Source: Hyphomicrobiales bacterium (GTDB lineage Bacteria; Pseudomonadota; Alphaproteobacteria; Rhizobiales; Rhizobiaceae). From it: 59,980 nucleotides of DNA. The translations under genes and the position numbers were made by a program. Shown in pieces: positions 45,651 through 56,375 of the stretch (its first letter is position 1; every line of letters starts with the position of its first letter). Under the pieces are notes generated by a model. That model saw nothing but the letters and a program-made list of their open reading frames with translations. It ran no database searches and had not been told where the DNA came from. Where the stretch lies: the NCBI GenBank assembly GCA_900468065.1, contig UBTA01000125.1:1338-61317 (forward strand). The letters are read 5' to 3'.

Positions 45651-46826
45651 ATGAAACTGATCGAGCGCTATATTCTCCGGCGGGCAACGGGCATGTTCCT
45701 TGCAACGCTGCTGCCGCTGATGGCGATCGTCTGGACGACGCAGGCGTTGACCAGCGTCAACCTCGTCACCGACAGCGGCCAGTCGACGCTTGCGTTCATG
45801 CGTCTCGCAACGCTTATCCTGCCTTCGATCATTCCACTCATTCTGCCCTTTGCGCTGGTCATTGGCGTGGCACAAACGCTGACGGCGATGAATTCCGATT
45901 CGGAACTGACGGTCCTGAACGCCGCCGGTGCCTCGCGCAGCACCATTATCCGCCCGGTCATCTATCTCGGCATCGCGCTGAGTGTGCTGTCGTTCACGGT
46001 GGACAACTTCGTCGAGCCCTACTCGCGCATGGCGGTGCGCAAGATGATCGCCACCGCTCATGCCGACCTCCTGTCATCGGTGGTTCAGGAAAACACCTTC
46101 CGCAAGATTGCCGATGGTCTTTATGTCCAGGTCGCTTCGCGCCGCAGCGGCGGCGTCCTGCATGGGATCTTCGTCGCCGATTCTCGCGATCCGGCCTATG
46201 AACTGGTCTATTACGCCCGCGAAGGCGCCGTCGACGAGAGCGGCTCGGCCCTGGTGATGAAGGATGGCGAGGTGCATCGAAAGCTGCCGGATGGCAACGT
46301 CTCGATCATCAAGTTCGACAGCTACGCATTCGACCTGACCGACATGACGAAGATGGCCGGAGAAACCACGATCCGCGCAAAGGATCGCGACCTGCCATTC
46401 CTGCTCAACCCGGATCCCGAAGATCCGGTCTACAAGAGAAATCCGAGCTCCTTCACGGCCGAACTGCACCGCCGCCTGACCGAGTGGACGTTTCCGCTGT
46501 TGTTCGCATTGATCGCGCTGGTTGCCAGCAGCGATGCCCGTTCACACCGCGAGGCCCGCGTGCATCCGATGATAACAGCGCTTCTCATCTGCCTGTTCGT
46601 GCGCTGGGCAACATTCTATGCCGCCAACAGCGCCGAGGAATCGCGCTTCTTCATTCCGATCATGTATCTGATCCCGCTCGCCACCGGCTATCTGGCGATA
46701 CGGCAGCTGATGGGTAACAAGCGGCTTGAAATTCCCCTGACCTTGGAGCAGAAGGTCAACGAGATCCTGGTTCGCCTGCGCCTGACAAAGGCCACCCCGG
46801 CATCTGACGGGAAACAGTCTCCATGA
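45651..46826 (+). CDS. lptF: LPS export ABC transporter permease LptF
   Basis: A 391-residue YjgP/YjgQ-family protein with six hydrophobic segments (three near the N-terminus, three after 300) flanking a periplasmic beta-jellyroll domain. With LptG and the LptB ATPase it extracts lipopolysaccharide from the inner membrane. ATG 45651 is chosen (MKLIERYILRRATGMF); upstream in-frame codons have no family character. It overlaps lptG by four bases. Confidence 0.94.
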   Translation: MKLIERYILRRATGMFLATLLPLMAIVWTTQALTSVNLVTDSGQSTLAFMRLATLILPSIIPLILPFALVIGVAQTLTAMNSDSELTVLNAAGASRSTIIRPVIYLGIALSVLSFTVDNFVEPYSRMAVRKMIATAHADLLSSVVQENTFRKIADGLYVQVASRRSGGVLHGIFVADSRDPAYELVYYAREGAVDESGSALVMKDGEVHRKLPDGNVSIIKFDSYAFDLTDMTKMAGETTIRAKDRDLPFLLNPDPEDPVYKRNPSSFTAELHRRLTEWTFPLLFALIALVASSDARSHREARVHPMITALLICLFVRWATFYAANSAEESRFFIPIMYLIPLATGYLAIRQLMGNKRLEIPLTLEQKVNEILVRLRLTKATPASDGKQSP

Positions 46827-47908
46827 TCTTCACCACGCTCGGACGTTATTTTTTCAGGCGCTACGCGATAACCACCTTTTGGTTTCTGACCGGCATTTTC
46901 GCGTTGATCTTCATCATCGACTTCAGCGAGCTTTCCAACCGGATGGCGCAGCTGCCGCGCTATTCGGTGACCGGCGCGCTTTTGATGACGGCGTTCCGTA
47001 TTCCAACCATCCTGCAGCAGACCGTGCCGTTTGTGGCCCTGTTTGCCGGCATGGCGGCGCTGATCTCGCTCAATCGCCGCTATGAACTGGTGGTGACGCG
47101 CGCCGCCGGCATTTCTGTCTGGCAGTTCCTGCAGCCTTTCGTCATTGGTGCATTCCTGTTCGGCGTCCTGACCGTCATTGCGCTCAATCCGATTGCGTCA
47201 TGGGGCACAAAGCAGGCAGAGGCGCTGGAGGCGGAATGGGGAAGTTCCTCTTCGGCGGCTTTGGCAATCTCGATCCCCTGGCTTCGCCAGATCTACGGAA
47301 AAGACGACACGATCATCGGCGCCCGGTCCGTCCAGGACGAAGGCAAGACGCTGGTCAACGTGACGGTGATCCATTTCGATCCGCTTGGCACAATCGTCTC
47401 GAGGCAGGACGCAGCCACAGCAAAACTGGAAGATGGTTACTGGCTTCTTAACAACGTGACGGAAACCCGCAACGGACAGCTACCTCGGCGTCTTGCAACG
47501 GCACAGCTTCCGACTCACCTCAAGCCTGAATTCGTTCAGGAAACGTTGACGAAGGCTGATTCTATTCAATTTTTCGACCTTAGGCGAAAAATTGAAGTGG
47601 CGAAGTCGTTCGGCTTCCCGACCAATGCCATGGAGACCCAATTCCACTCCATGCTTTCCCTTCCGCTGCTTCTGGTCGCAATGACTTTGATCGCTGCAAG
47701 CGTCTCGTTAAAATTTAGCCGGTTTAACCAATCAAGACCGGTAATTCTCGGTGGAATCCTGTCGGGCTTCGTGCTTTATGTCGTCACCGTGCTTGTCAAA
47801 GCATTCGGGAGCAGCGGCATTGTGCCTCCGTTCGTTGCAGCCTGGTTGCCAGTTGTTGTAGCGATGGCGCTGGGTTCGACGATTCTATTGCATGAGGAGG
47901 ATGGCTAG
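46823..47908 (+). CDS. lptG: LPS export ABC transporter permease LptG
   Basis: A 361-residue YjgP/YjgQ-family partner of LptF with the same three-plus-three membrane layout (MIFTTLGRYFFRRYAITTFW; SVSLKFSRFNQSRPVILGG). It overlaps lptF by four bases and lptD by one base (TAGTG), so the LPS export genes are translated together. Confidence 0.94.
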   Translation: MIFTTLGRYFFRRYAITTFWFLTGIFALIFIIDFSELSNRMAQLPRYSVTGALLMTAFRIPTILQQTVPFVALFAGMAALISLNRRYELVVTRAAGISVWQFLQPFVIGAFLFGVLTVIALNPIASWGTKQAEALEAEWGSSSSAALAISIPWLRQIYGKDDTIIGARSVQDEGKTLVNVTVIHFDPLGTIVSRQDAATAKLEDGYWLLNNVTETRNGQLPRRLATAQLPTHLKPEFVQETLTKADSIQFFDLRRKIEVAKSFGFPTNAMETQFHSMLSLPLLLVAMTLIAASVSLKFSRFNQSRPVILGGILSGFVLYVVTVLVKAFGSSGIVPPFVAAWLPVVVAMALGSTILLHEEDG

Positions 47909-50247
47909 TGGCGGCAAGCAACCGCAAACATATCAGGCTGCTGGCGGCCATTCTGCTTTCCGGTGTTGCACTCCAGGTGCTGACGCCGATCGCACCCGCA
48001 TGGGCACAAGAAACCAAGATCGATTCGTTCAATCCCAAGATGCCCGACGACGCAAAGATGCTTCTGTCGGCCAATGAACTTGTCTACAACAAGGACGCTG
48101 AGCGCGTGATCGTGCGCGGCGCCGTCCAGATCAATTATGGCGGCTACCAGATGGTCGCCCAGCAGGTCGAGTACAGCCAGAAGACCGGGCGCATCATCGC
48201 GACCGGCGAGATCGAGCTGATCGAACCGGGCGGCAACAAGGTCTATGCCGACCAGATGGACGTGACCGATGATTTCGGCAATGGCTTCATCGAGCGGCTG
48301 CGGGTCGAAACAACCGACCTGACCAAGCTGGCTGCCGTCACCGGCGAACGGCGCAATGGCGAGGAAATGATCCTCAACAACGCCGTCTACACGGCCTGCA
48401 CCCCTTGCGCGACCGATCCCGATCACAAGTCGCTTTGGCACGTCAAGGCGCAGCGCATCGTCCAGAACGGCAAGACCCATACGATCCGCATGGAGAATGC
48501 CAAGTTCGAGCTGTTCGGCAAGCCGATCCTGTATCTTCCGGTGCTTGAGGTTCCCGACCAGACAGTCAAGCGCAAGAGCGGCTTCCTGTTCCCGAAATTC
48601 GGCTATACGCAGAAGCTCGGCGCCGGTGTGAGCGTCCCCTACTACTGGGCGATTTCGCCCTATATGGATGCGACGGTCACCGCAACGGGACTGACGCGCC
48701 AGGGCTTCCTGCTTCAGGGCGAATTCCGCCAGCGTTTCGAGAATGGCGAGCATATTCTCAGCATGGCCGGCATCAGCCAGATGAACCGTGAGGGCTTTAC
48801 CAATGGCACGGTCGATGCTCAGGAAACCGTCCGTGGCATGATCGGCTCTAAGGCCAAGTTCAATATCAATCCGCGCTGGGCGTTCGGCTGGGACGTGGTC
48901 GTTCAGAGCGATAACAACTTCGCCAAGACTTATGAGCTCTCCACGTTTGACGGCACGACGCTGACGAACCAGGTTTACCTGACCGGTCTCGGCAAGCGGA
49001 ATTATTTCGACGCACGGGCATTCTATTTCGACATCCAGGATGCGGATCCCAACAGCATTGCCGAGAACAAGCAGGCCGTCGCACAGGTTCTTGATTATTC
49101 CTATACGCATCCCGAACCGGTACTTGGCGGGGAACTGACTGCGGATTTCAACCTGACCAACATCAATCGCAATCGGGAAGACGGATACATCGTCGATCCG
49201 ATCGGTGACCAGGTCTACCGCTATCCGGGTCTCGACGGCACATATCACCGTCTATCCGCCGAGGTGGAATGGAAACGAAATTTCATCGTTCCAGGCGGTC
49301 TGTCGCTGACACCAATGTTCGCCGCCCGTGGCGATGCGATCGGCACGTCGATGACAGATCCCAGCAACTACAGCGGCAACTTCTATGATGGTGACGGCGC
49401 TACGCGCCGCATGCTCACAGCCGGCATCGATGCCCGCTACCCGATCTTGCTGACCACCCAATATAGCAGCCATATTCTTGAGCCGATCGCCCAGGTCTTT
49501 GCCCGTCCCGACGAGCAATATGCCGGTGGCCTGCCGAACGAGGATGCGCAGAGCTTCGTCTTCGACGCGACCTCGCTGTTCGATCGCGACAAGTTTTCAG
49601 GCTATGACCGTATCGAAGGCGGCACGCGTGCCAATCTCGGCATCCGTTATACCGGGGCACTCGGCAACGGTTACGCGTTGCGCGCAATCGCCGGACAGTC
49701 GTTCCATCTCGGTGGCCTGAACTCCTTTGCGACCGACGATCTGGTCAAGGCCGGGGCAAATTCCGGCCTCGAAACGGACCGGTCCGACTATGTCGCCATG
49801 ATCGGCATCGATGCACCGTCTGGTCTTACCGCCAGCCTGAGCAGCCGTTTTGACGAGAAAACCCTCGACATGCGCCGTGCCGATGCCACGCTCGGCTACC
49901 AGGGCATCTTCTGGCAGACGGCGGTGACCTATACCAGCATCCAGGCGCAGCCGATCTACGGCTCGCTCAATGACCAGGACGAAATCCAGACCGCTGCAGC
50001 GTACAAGTTCGCTGACTACTGGTCGGTATTCGGTTCGGTCACCTACGATCTGAACAGCAACGTGATCACGCGTAACGGCGTCGGCATCACCTATGATGAC
50101 CGGGATACAACGTTCTCGCTCGTTTATAAGGAAGAGCGCGACACCGATCAGACGATCGCCAACGACTGGTCGATCGGCGCACGCATCAGCTTCCGTACGC
50201 TCGGCGACATCGACGTGGGCGATACGAAGTTCGACGGCTTGAACTGA
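47908..50247 (+). CDS. lptD: LPS-assembly outer-membrane protein LptD
   Basis: A 779-residue protein. A signal peptide (ending APAWAQ) precedes an OstA-type beta-jellyroll (about 50-160, MLLSANELVYNKDAERVIVR) that accepts LPS, then a long beta-barrel with aromatic-rich strands. Only a few cysteines are present (TACTPCATDPD), so the disulfide pattern differs from the E. coli four-Cys scheme. GTG 47908 overlaps the lptG stop. The operon lptF-lptG-lptD then continues to surA-like, pdxA and rsmA. Confidence 0.94.
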   Translation: MAASNRKHIRLLAAILLSGVALQVLTPIAPAWAQETKIDSFNPKMPDDAKMLLSANELVYNKDAERVIVRGAVQINYGGYQMVAQQVEYSQKTGRIIATGEIELIEPGGNKVYADQMDVTDDFGNGFIERLRVETTDLTKLAAVTGERRNGEEMILNNAVYTACTPCATDPDHKSLWHVKAQRIVQNGKTHTIRMENAKFELFGKPILYLPVLEVPDQTVKRKSGFLFPKFGYTQKLGAGVSVPYYWAISPYMDATVTATGLTRQGFLLQGEFRQRFENGEHILSMAGISQMNREGFTNGTVDAQETVRGMIGSKAKFNINPRWAFGWDVVVQSDNNFAKTYELSTFDGTTLTNQVYLTGLGKRNYFDARAFYFDIQDADPNSIAENKQAVAQVLDYSYTHPEPVLGGELTADFNLTNINRNREDGYIVDPIGDQVYRYPGLDGTYHRLSAEVEWKRNFIVPGGLSLTPMFAARGDAIGTSMTDPSNYSGNFYDGDGATRRMLTAGIDARYPILLTTQYSSHILEPIAQVFARPDEQYAGGLPNEDAQSFVFDATSLFDRDKFSGYDRIEGGTRANLGIRYTGALGNGYALRAIAGQSFHLGGLNSFATDDLVKAGANSGLETDRSDYVAMIGIDAPSGLTASLSSRFDEKTLDMRRADATLGYQGIFWQTAVTYTSIQAQPIYGSLNDQDEIQTAAAYKFADYWSVFGSVTYDLNSNVITRNGVGITYDDRDTTFSLVYKEERDTDQTIANDWSIGARISFRTLGDIDVGDTKFDGLN

Positions 50248-50250
50248 GGC

Positions 50251-50267
50251 GCGCCGCCCGGCGGCGC
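50251..50267 (+). terminator. GC hairpin after lptD, possible attenuator or terminator
   Basis: GCGCCGC (50251-50257), CCG, GCGGCGC (50261-50267), four bases after the lptD stop; a second small hairpin TCCGGC-GACCAT-GCCGGA follows at about 50280-50297. There is no T-tract, so it may only pause transcription or protect mRNA. Confidence 0.4.
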
Positions 50268-50473
50268 CCTCCTCGGTGTTCCGGCGACCATGCCGGACGT
50301 ATTGCCACTTTGCGACGAGCAGAACCGCTTTTTGCGGCGAGCGACGGGTCTTGTCATTGTTCGGCCGCATGTACTATGCATCCTTGCAAGGAAACGCGCA
50401 GGTTGATTGCGCTTGCATCACAATCATGGCCGCTGCAGATTCCAGCTGCGGCGGAAAATGAAGAGGACAAAGA

Positions 50474-51418
50474 ATGGGCGGGAAATTCTCGATCGCGCGT
50501 ACGGTTTCGGCAATGATCCTTGCTTGCAGCCTGACACTCGCTGCCGCACCGGCCACCTATGCCGCCACCAGCAAGGTCGTTGCCGTCGTCAATGGTGAGC
50601 CCATCACATCCGGCGATATCGCCAAGCGCACGGCCTTCATGCGCCTTCAAAAGCAAAGCGGTGGAGCTGCGGCTGCCCGCGAGCAGATGATTGACGAAGC
50701 GCTGAAGCGCGGAGAAGTCCTGCGGGTCGGTGCTTCCGTCAGCACCTCTGAAGTCGAAGCTGCCGTCGGACGCTTTGCCGCCGGCAACAAGCTGAGTGTC
50801 CAGCAACTGTCCCAGGTTCTCGATCAGGCAGGCGTCGGCATCGATCACTTCCGCAATTACGTCGCTGTTGCCATGAGCTGGCCACGCGTCGTCAATGCCC
50901 GCTACGGCGGCAGCGGCGGCGGACGTCTTTCGAACGAAGAACTCGTCCGGCGCATGCAGGAAGCCGGCGGCACCAAGCCGGTGACGACGGAATACTTTCT
51001 GCAGCAGGTGATTTTCGTCGTGCCTGCTGCCAAGCGCAACGCCATTATCGGCAAGCGTCAGGCGGAGGCCAATGCCTCGCGTTCGCAATTTCCGGGCTGT
51101 GAGCAGGCCAAGGTGTTTGCTGCCACGATGCGCGATGTCTCGATCCGCAACCTCGGCCGCATGATGGCACAGGAACTTCCCGCCGACTGGAAGCCACTGA
51201 TCGAAAAGGCTGGCGACAGCAACACAACCTCTACCCGCGTCACTGAACGGGGCGTCGAATATCTGGCGATCTGCAAGAAGCGCGAAGTCTCCGACGATCT
51301 GGCTGCTGAAATGGTCTTCCGTGCGGAGGATCTCGGCAAGAAGTCCGACGGTGAAGAGCCCAACAGCAAGCGCTATATCGAAGAACTGCGCAAGCACGCG
51401 CAGATCGTTGAAAAGTAA
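50474..51418 (+). CDS. SurA-like periplasmic chaperone with reduced parvulin domain
   Basis: A 314-residue protein with a signal peptide (cleavage after ATYA). A SurA N-terminal-type chaperone domain occupies about 35-180 ([36 protein letters not shown]). The following part resembles a parvulin fold ([35 protein letters not shown]) but lacks the usual GGDLGW motif, so isomerase activity is doubtful. The position between lptD and pdxA matches surA in E. coli. It has an AGAGGA ribosome-binding site. Confidence 0.85.
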   Translation: MGGKFSIARTVSAMILACSLTLAAAPATYAATSKVVAVVNGEPITSGDIAKRTAFMRLQKQSGGAAAAREQMIDEALKRGEVLRVGASVSTSEVEAAVGRFAAGNKLSVQQLSQVLDQAGVGIDHFRNYVAVAMSWPRVVNARYGGSGGGRLSNEELVRRMQEAGGTKPVTTEYFLQQVIFVVPAAKRNAIIGKRQAEANASRSQFPGCEQAKVFAATMRDVSIRNLGRMMAQELPADWKPLIEKAGDSNTTSTRVTERGVEYLAICKKREVSDDLAAEMVFRAEDLGKKSDGEEPNSKRYIEELRKHAQIVEK

Positions 51419-51428
51419 CAGCACTATC

Positions 51429-52457
51429 ATGAGCCCGACACGCGCCAGGCCGCTCGCCCTGACCATGGGCGATCCGGCCGGGATCGGCCTCGATATCACC
51501 CTTGACGCATGGATCAACAGGAAGGCCTGGCAAACGCCGGCCTTCGTCTTCCTGGGCGATCCCTTAGCGCTTGGCGCCCGGGCACGCGCTCTTGGCCACA
51601 CCGTGGCGATCCGGGAAACGGATTGCAACGGCGCTGTTGCGGCCTTCAATGATGCGCTGCCGGTTTTGCCGGTGGCCTGCGCCAGCCCGGTCATCCCGGG
51701 CATGCCGGACACCGCCAATGCGGGCGCGATCACCGGCGCCATCGAAACCGCCGTGCGGCTGACCATGGAAGGCTCGAGTTCTGCCATCGTCACCAATCCG
51801 ATCGCCAAGTCGGTGCTCTATGACGCGGGCTTCAAATTTCCCGGCCATACCGAATTTCTCGCAGATCTTGGCGAGCGCCTGACCGGCGAACCGCTGCTGC
51901 CCGTGATGATGCTCGCCGGACCGAAACTGATGGCCGTGCCCGTCACCATCCATATCCCGCTGAAGGATGTGCCTGAACAGTTGACCGCCGACCTGATCTC
52001 CCGGACCTGCGTCATCACCGTGCGTGACCTCAAGGACCGCTTCGGCCTTGCCTCTCCACGTGTCGCCGTTGCCGGTCTCAATCCGCATGCCGGTGAAAAC
52101 GGTGCACTGGGGCTGGAAGACGATGCGATCATCCGCCCGGTCATCGAACGATTGAAGGCCGAAGGCGTCGATATTACCGGTCCCCTGCCCGCCGACACCA
52201 TGTTCCACGACCGCGCCCGCGCCACCTATGATGTGGCGATCTGCATGTATCACGATCAGGCATTGATCCCCGCCAAGGCACTCGGCTTCGACGACAGCGT
52301 CAACGTCACGCTCGGCCTGCCGTTCATCCGCACATCGCCGGACCACGGCACGGCGTTCAGTTTGGCCGGCAAGGGCGTTGCCCGCGCCGACAGCCTGCTG
52401 GCAGCGCTCAGAATGGCGCGGCAACTGGCTGACAATGCCGCACGAGGGAAAAACTGA
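51429..52457 (+). CDS. pdxA: 4-hydroxythreonine-4-phosphate dehydrogenase
   Basis: A 342-residue enzyme of pyridoxal phosphate synthesis. Signatures: [20 protein letters not shown], the metal-ligand region [16 protein letters not shown], and [23 protein letters not shown] 51429 is 10 bases after the surA-like stop; longer in-frame starts lie inside that gene. It overlaps rsmA by one base. Confidence 0.95.
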   Translation: MSPTRARPLALTMGDPAGIGLDITLDAWINRKAWQTPAFVFLGDPLALGARARALGHTVAIRETDCNGAVAAFNDALPVLPVACASPVIPGMPDTANAGAITGAIETAVRLTMEGSSSAIVTNPIAKSVLYDAGFKFPGHTEFLADLGERLTGEPLLPVMMLAGPKLMAVPVTIHIPLKDVPEQLTADLISRTCVITVRDLKDRFGLASPRVAVAGLNPHAGENGALGLEDDAIIRPVIERLKAEGVDITGPLPADTMFHDRARATYDVAICMYHDQALIPAKALGFDDSVNVTLGLPFIRTSPDHGTAFSLAGKGVARADSLLAALRMARQLADNAARGKN

Positions 52458-53284
52458 TGGCGGCGATCGACGGTCTGCCGCCATTGCGCGATGTCATCAC
52501 CCGCCACGGCCTCGACGCAAAGAAAGCGCTCGGGCAGAACTTTCTGCTCGATCTCAACCTGACCCAGAAGATCGCCCGCACGGCCGGTCCACTGGAGGAT
52601 GTGACCGTCATCGAGGTCGGCCCCGGTCCCGGCGGCCTCACCCGCGCCATCCTGTCGCTCGGCGCCAAGAAGGTCATTGCGATCGAGCGCGATTCCCGTT
52701 GTCTGCCCGCTCTTGCAGAAATCTCCGATTTCTATCCCGGCCGTCTCAAGGTGATCGAGGGCGATGCGCTGAAAACACCGTTCGAGGACCTTGTCACCGA
52801 AGGCCCCGTCAAGATCATTGCCAACCTGCCCTACAATGTCGGCACGCAGCTTCTCGTAAACTGGCTCCTGCCCGAGGCATGGCCGCCATTCTACCAGTCG
52901 ATGACGCTGATGTTCCAACGTGAGGTCGGTTTGCGGATCGTCGCCGACGCCGATGACGACCATTACGGCCGCCTCGGCGTGCTCTGTGGCTGGCGCACGA
53001 ACGCGCGCATGGCCTTCGACGTATCGCCACAAGCCTTCTCACCACCGCCGAAGGTCACCTCGTCCGTGGTTCATCTGGAGCCGATCGAAAACCCGATCCC
53101 CTGCTCGGCTGCAGACCTCGAGAAAGTAACGATGGCGGCGTTCGGCCAGCGCCGCAAGATGCTGCGCCAGAGCGTCAAATCGATCGGCGGCGAAGCCCTC
53201 TTGGCCAGAGCGGAGATCGATCCGAAGCGCCGCGCCGAAACGTTATCGGTGGAAGAATTCTGCAGGTTGGCGAACTGCCTTTGA
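52457..53284 (+). CDS. rsmA: 16S rRNA (adenine1518/1519-N6)-dimethyltransferase
   Basis: A 275-residue KsgA/RsmA. SAM-binding motif [17 protein letters not shown]-terminal [20 protein letters not shown], and catalytic [15 protein letters not shown]. It dimethylates two adenines near the 3' end of 16S rRNA late in 30S assembly. Last gene of the lptF-to-rsmA cluster; a rhizobial repeat element follows. Confidence 0.96.
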   Translation: MAAIDGLPPLRDVITRHGLDAKKALGQNFLLDLNLTQKIARTAGPLEDVTVIEVGPGPGGLTRAILSLGAKKVIAIERDSRCLPALAEISDFYPGRLKVIEGDALKTPFEDLVTEGPVKIIANLPYNVGTQLLVNWLLPEAWPPFYQSMTLMFQREVGLRIVADADDDHYGRLGVLCGWRTNARMAFDVSPQAFSPPPKVTSSVVHLEPIENPIPCSAADLEKVTMAAFGQRRKMLRQSVKSIGGEALLARAEIDPKRRAETLSVEEFCRLANCL

Positions 53285-53303
53285 TGGCAACGCCGGTCTC
53301 CCT

Positions 53304-53426
53304 CTTCTCCCCCACGGGGAGAAGTGCCGAGCGCATGCGAGGCGATGAGGGGGTCTTTCCGCGAATTCAGGGCGCGCCACCCCCTCATCCGGCCCTTCGG
53401 GCCACCTTCTCCCCGCTGGGGAGAAG
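53304..53426. repeat. RIME-like mosaic palindromic element
   Basis: A nested inverted-repeat element in the convergent gap between rsmA and gmk. Outer hairpins CTTCTCCCC (53304-53312)-CAC-GGGGAGAAG (53316-53324) and CTTCTCCCC (53406-53414)-GCT-GGGGAGAAG (53418-53426) flank a long stem GATGAGGGGGT (53344-53354) / ACCCCCTCATC (53379-53389) and a small hairpin GGCCC-TTC-GGGCC (53391-53403). It resembles the rhizobial intergenic mosaic elements known from many genomes; the match is from memory. Confidence 0.8.
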
Positions 53427-53478
53427 AGCGAGTGCGCGGCACACTCCCGGCAAGTGACAGTTCGGCCTATCAGCCTGA

Positions 53479-54147
53479 TTAAGCGAGCTTCGGCGTTTCC
53501 GTCAGAAGCCCGTTGACAAATTCGAACAATCCCGGGCGGCGGTCGCGGCGCAGGCGTTCGGCTTCGACGATCGCCTGGACGGAGGCAAACGCGCTGTCGA
53601 GGTCCTCGTTGACGACGATATAGTCATATTCCAGCCAGTGCTCGATCTCGGAACGCGAATTGGCCAGCCGCGTGGCAATGACCTCTTCGGTGTCCTCGGC
53701 GCGGCGGTGCAGGCGCGACTGCAGTTCCGCCATGGTCGGCGGCAGGATGAAGATCGACACCACATCGCCGCCCATCTTTTCCTGCAGCTGCTGGGCGCCC
53801 TGCCAGTCGATATCGAACAGCATGTCCTGTCCCTCCGACATGGCGGTCTCGACGGCGTCGCGCGGCGTGCCGTAGAAATTGCCGTGCACCTCGGCCCATT
53901 CCAACAGCGCGTCGGTCTGGCGCAATCCCTCGAATTCGCGGATCGACTTGAAGAAGTAATGCCGTCCGTCGATCTCGCTCGGACGGCGTTTGCGCGTCGT
54001 CACGCTGACCGAGATGCTCATATGCGGATCGGATTCGAGCAGGTTGCGCGCAATCGTCGACTTGCCCGCCCCCGAAGGCGAGGAGATCACCAGCATGAGA
54101 CCGCGGCGCTGAATGGCTTTGGTAGAGGTTTGGCTCGCGGGGCTCAT
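53479..54147 (-). CDS. gmk: Guanylate kinase
   Basis: A 222-residue GMP kinase. The P-loop is [10 protein letters not shown], the GMP-binding segment is [20 protein letters not shown] with YFFKSIREF, and the lid region includes [19 protein letters not shown] 54147 is preferred over GTG 54153 because GGAG lies 5 bases before the ATG. It starts 2 bases after the yicC stop; the genes form a unit. Confidence 0.95.
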   Translation of the reverse strand: MSPASQTSTKAIQRRGLMLVISSPSGAGKSTIARNLLESDPHMSISVSVTTRKRRPSEIDGRHYFFKSIREFEGLRQTDALLEWAEVHGNFYGTPRDAVETAMSEGQDMLFDIDWQGAQQLQEKMGGDVVSIFILPPTMAELQSRLHRRAEDTEEVIATRLANSRSEIEHWLEYDYIVVNEDLDSAFASVQAIVEAERLRRDRRPGLFEFVNGLLTETPKLA

Positions 54148-54149
54148 GG

Positions 54150-55037
54150 TCACTCCAGATTTTGGACCTGTTCACGGAACTGGTCGATGACGACCTTCAG
54201 TTCGATACCGGCGGCAGTGACCGCAGCGGCATTCGACTTGGAACAGATGGTATTTGATTCGCGGTTAAATTCCTGGGAAAGGAAATCGAGTTTGCGGCCG
54301 ACAGGGCCGCCTTTTTTCAAAAGGTCGCGGGCAGCCGTCACATGGGTGCGCAGGCGGTCGATCTCCTCGCGGATATCGGCCTTTGCCGCCAGCATAGCCA
54401 CCTCGGCATACAGACGGTCCGGATCGACCTTCGAGCCGCCGTCCATCACCAATGCAATCTGGCTGGCAAGGCGGGCGGTGATCACGGCAACGCTGCGCGA
54501 CGGATCCGCTTCGATCTCGCCGGTCAGCATCTCGATCCTGTCGATCTGATCCAGAAGCACGCGGTAGAGCGCCACGCCCTCCCCCTCGCGCATCGATGCC
54601 ATGTCGGCAAGGGCATGCCGTAGTCCGGCGAGGATATCGCCGTCGCGGGCAGTGCGTTCGCCTTCCTGTTCCTCCGGCTCGCGAAAATCGACGATGCCGC
54701 GAATGGACAACAGCGTATCGAGGCGCAGCGGCGACGGATCGATGACATCGCGCAACTGCTCGCGCAGCGACAGGACGGCGGAAAGGGCACCCTGATTGAT
54801 GACCGGCTCGACGCTGGTTTCGCTGGCGCTGACGTTGAGATTAACCTGCATGTTACCACGCGAAAAACATTCGCCGGCGAGCTTGCGGACTTCGGTCTCG
54901 AGATGCTCGGTGCCCGTGGGCAGCCGCAGCCGCAGATCGAGCCCCTTGCCGTTGACCGAACGCAGTTCCCAAGCCCAGCGATAGCGCCCGCAAGTGCCTT
55001 CGCGGCGGGCAAATCCCGTCATGGATTGCAGCGGCAT
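54150..55037 (-). CDS. YicC family protein (putative endoribonuclease)
   Basis: A 295-residue YicC-family protein: N-terminal [11 protein letters not shown] and [18 protein letters not shown]-terminal [20 protein letters not shown] and [20 protein letters not shown]. Members are stress-related ribonucleases that act on regulatory RNAs in E. coli. ATG 55037 follows GGAGGA; the in-frame start at 55064 does not. Coupled to gmk. Confidence 0.92.
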   Translation of the reverse strand: MPLQSMTGFARREGTCGRYRWAWELRSVNGKGLDLRLRLPTGTEHLETEVRKLAGECFSRGNMQVNLNVSASETSVEPVINQGALSAVLSLREQLRDVIDPSPLRLDTLLSIRGIVDFREPEEQEGERTARDGDILAGLRHALADMASMREGEGVALYRVLLDQIDRIEMLTGEIEADPSRSVAVITARLASQIALVMDGGSKVDPDRLYAEVAMLAAKADIREEIDRLRTHVTAARDLLKKGGPVGRKLDFLSQEFNRESNTICSKSNAAAVTAAGIELKVVIDQFREQVQNLE

Positions 55038-55196
55038 CGTCTTGTCCTCCGGCCCCGTCAGCATCCGCGCGTAAAACCGGCGAAGGAGGCTACGGAACTT
55101 TGAATTGATGCATGAATGTGTACGGCCCCAGTACGGTCAACCGCAAGGGTCAAGCGCACCGGAGCCGTGTCATCCACAAGCCTGATGGAAGTCTGA

Positions 55197-56375
55197 TTAT
55201 TCCTGAGCCGGGGCTGTCTCGGCAGCCTTTGCAGCAGCAGCCTTTTCAGCCTCGATCTTGCGCCAGCGGCGGACATTGTTGTTGTGTTCGTCAAGCGTCG
55301 CCGCAAACACATGCCCGCCCGTGCCGTCGGCGACAAAATAGAGGTCCGATGTGCGCGACGGATTGGAAACCGCTTCAAGCGCTGCCCGGCCCGGATTGGC
55401 GATGGGTGTCGGCGGCAGGCCCTTGATCAGGTATGTGTTGTAAGGCGTGTCCTTCTCGAGGTCCGACTTCAGGATCGGCCGGTCGGCCGGCTTGCCGTCG
55501 CCGCCGAAGATCCCATAGATGATCGTCGGATCGGACTGAAGCCGCATGCCCTTTTCCAGGCGGTTGATGAAGACGGAAGCGACGCGCGAGCGTTCGTCGG
55601 CAATGCCGGTTTCCTTCTCGACGATCGAGGCCAGGGTGACGAATTCGTCGCGGCTGGCGATCGGCAGGTCCGGATCCCGCTTTTCCCAGATCTGATCGAC
55701 AAGCTGCTTCTGCGCCGCAGCCATCTGCGCGACGATTTCCGCACGCTTGGTGCCGCGCGAGAATTTGTAGGTATCGGGACGCAGCGTGCCCTCGGCCGGT
55801 ATCTGGGCCGGCAGGTCGCCTTCCAGAACCGGATCGCTGCTCAACCTGGCAAACATCTGCTTGACGGTCAGGCCTTCCGGCAGCGACACCGAATAGAGGA
55901 TGGACTTGCCCGATTTCAGGAGTTGCATGATCTCCTGCATCGAGGAACCGGCCTTGATCTCGTATTCGCCGGCCTTCAGCGTATCGTTCTTGTCAAGGTA
56001 AGCTTCCGACATGAACCGGAAGACGCGGCCATCGGAAACGATATTGTTTCGCTCGAGGTTGCTGGCGATCTCCTGGATGCCGGCCCCGCTGCGCACGATG
56101 AAATTGGTATTGGCCGTCAGCGGCCCGTTGTCCTCATAGGCGGACATCGCATAATAAACCGTCCCGGCTGCAGCGATCGTCAGGCAGACGATCACCGTCA
56201 TCAGGAAATTCAGAAAGATAACGACCTGGCTTTTTGCCTTGCGCGACCGCCTGGGTGGCAGCGGCACCTTTTCCGGACGAAGAGCTTCGCTCGCCGATTT
56301 CGGGATGATCGGGCCGTTATTGCCCGCCTCGTTGCGGCCGAAAGGCGCTGCGTTGTTTTCGTTTGCGTCGTTCAC
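55197..56375 (-). CDS. mltG: Endolytic murein transglycosylase MltG
   Basis: A 392-residue YceG-family enzyme that cuts nascent peptidoglycan strands. A cytoplasmic N-terminus is followed by one membrane helix (VVIFLNFLMTVIVCLTIAAA), a LysM-like region, and the catalytic domain with the glutamate in LASIVEKETGIADERS. GTG 56375 has AGGA upstream at good spacing and gives a family-typical N-terminus (NDANENNAAPFGR); GTG 56408 is the alternative with poor spacing. The C-terminus is Ala-rich. Confidence 0.92.
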   Translation of the reverse strand: MNDANENNAAPFGRNEAGNNGPIIPKSASEALRPEKVPLPPRRSRKAKSQVVIFLNFLMTVIVCLTIAAAGTVYYAMSAYEDNGPLTANTNFIVRSGAGIQEIASNLERNNIVSDGRVFRFMSEAYLDKNDTLKAGEYEIKAGSSMQEIMQLLKSGKSILYSVSLPEGLTVKQMFARLSSDPVLEGDLPAQIPAEGTLRPDTYKFSRGTKRAEIVAQMAAAQKQLVDQIWEKRDPDLPIASRDEFVTLASIVEKETGIADERSRVASVFINRLEKGMRLQSDPTIIYGIFGGDGKPADRPILKSDLEKDTPYNTYLIKGLPPTPIANPGRAALEAVSNPSRTSDLYFVADGTGGHVFAATLDEHNNNVRRWRKIEAEKAAAAKAAETAPAQE

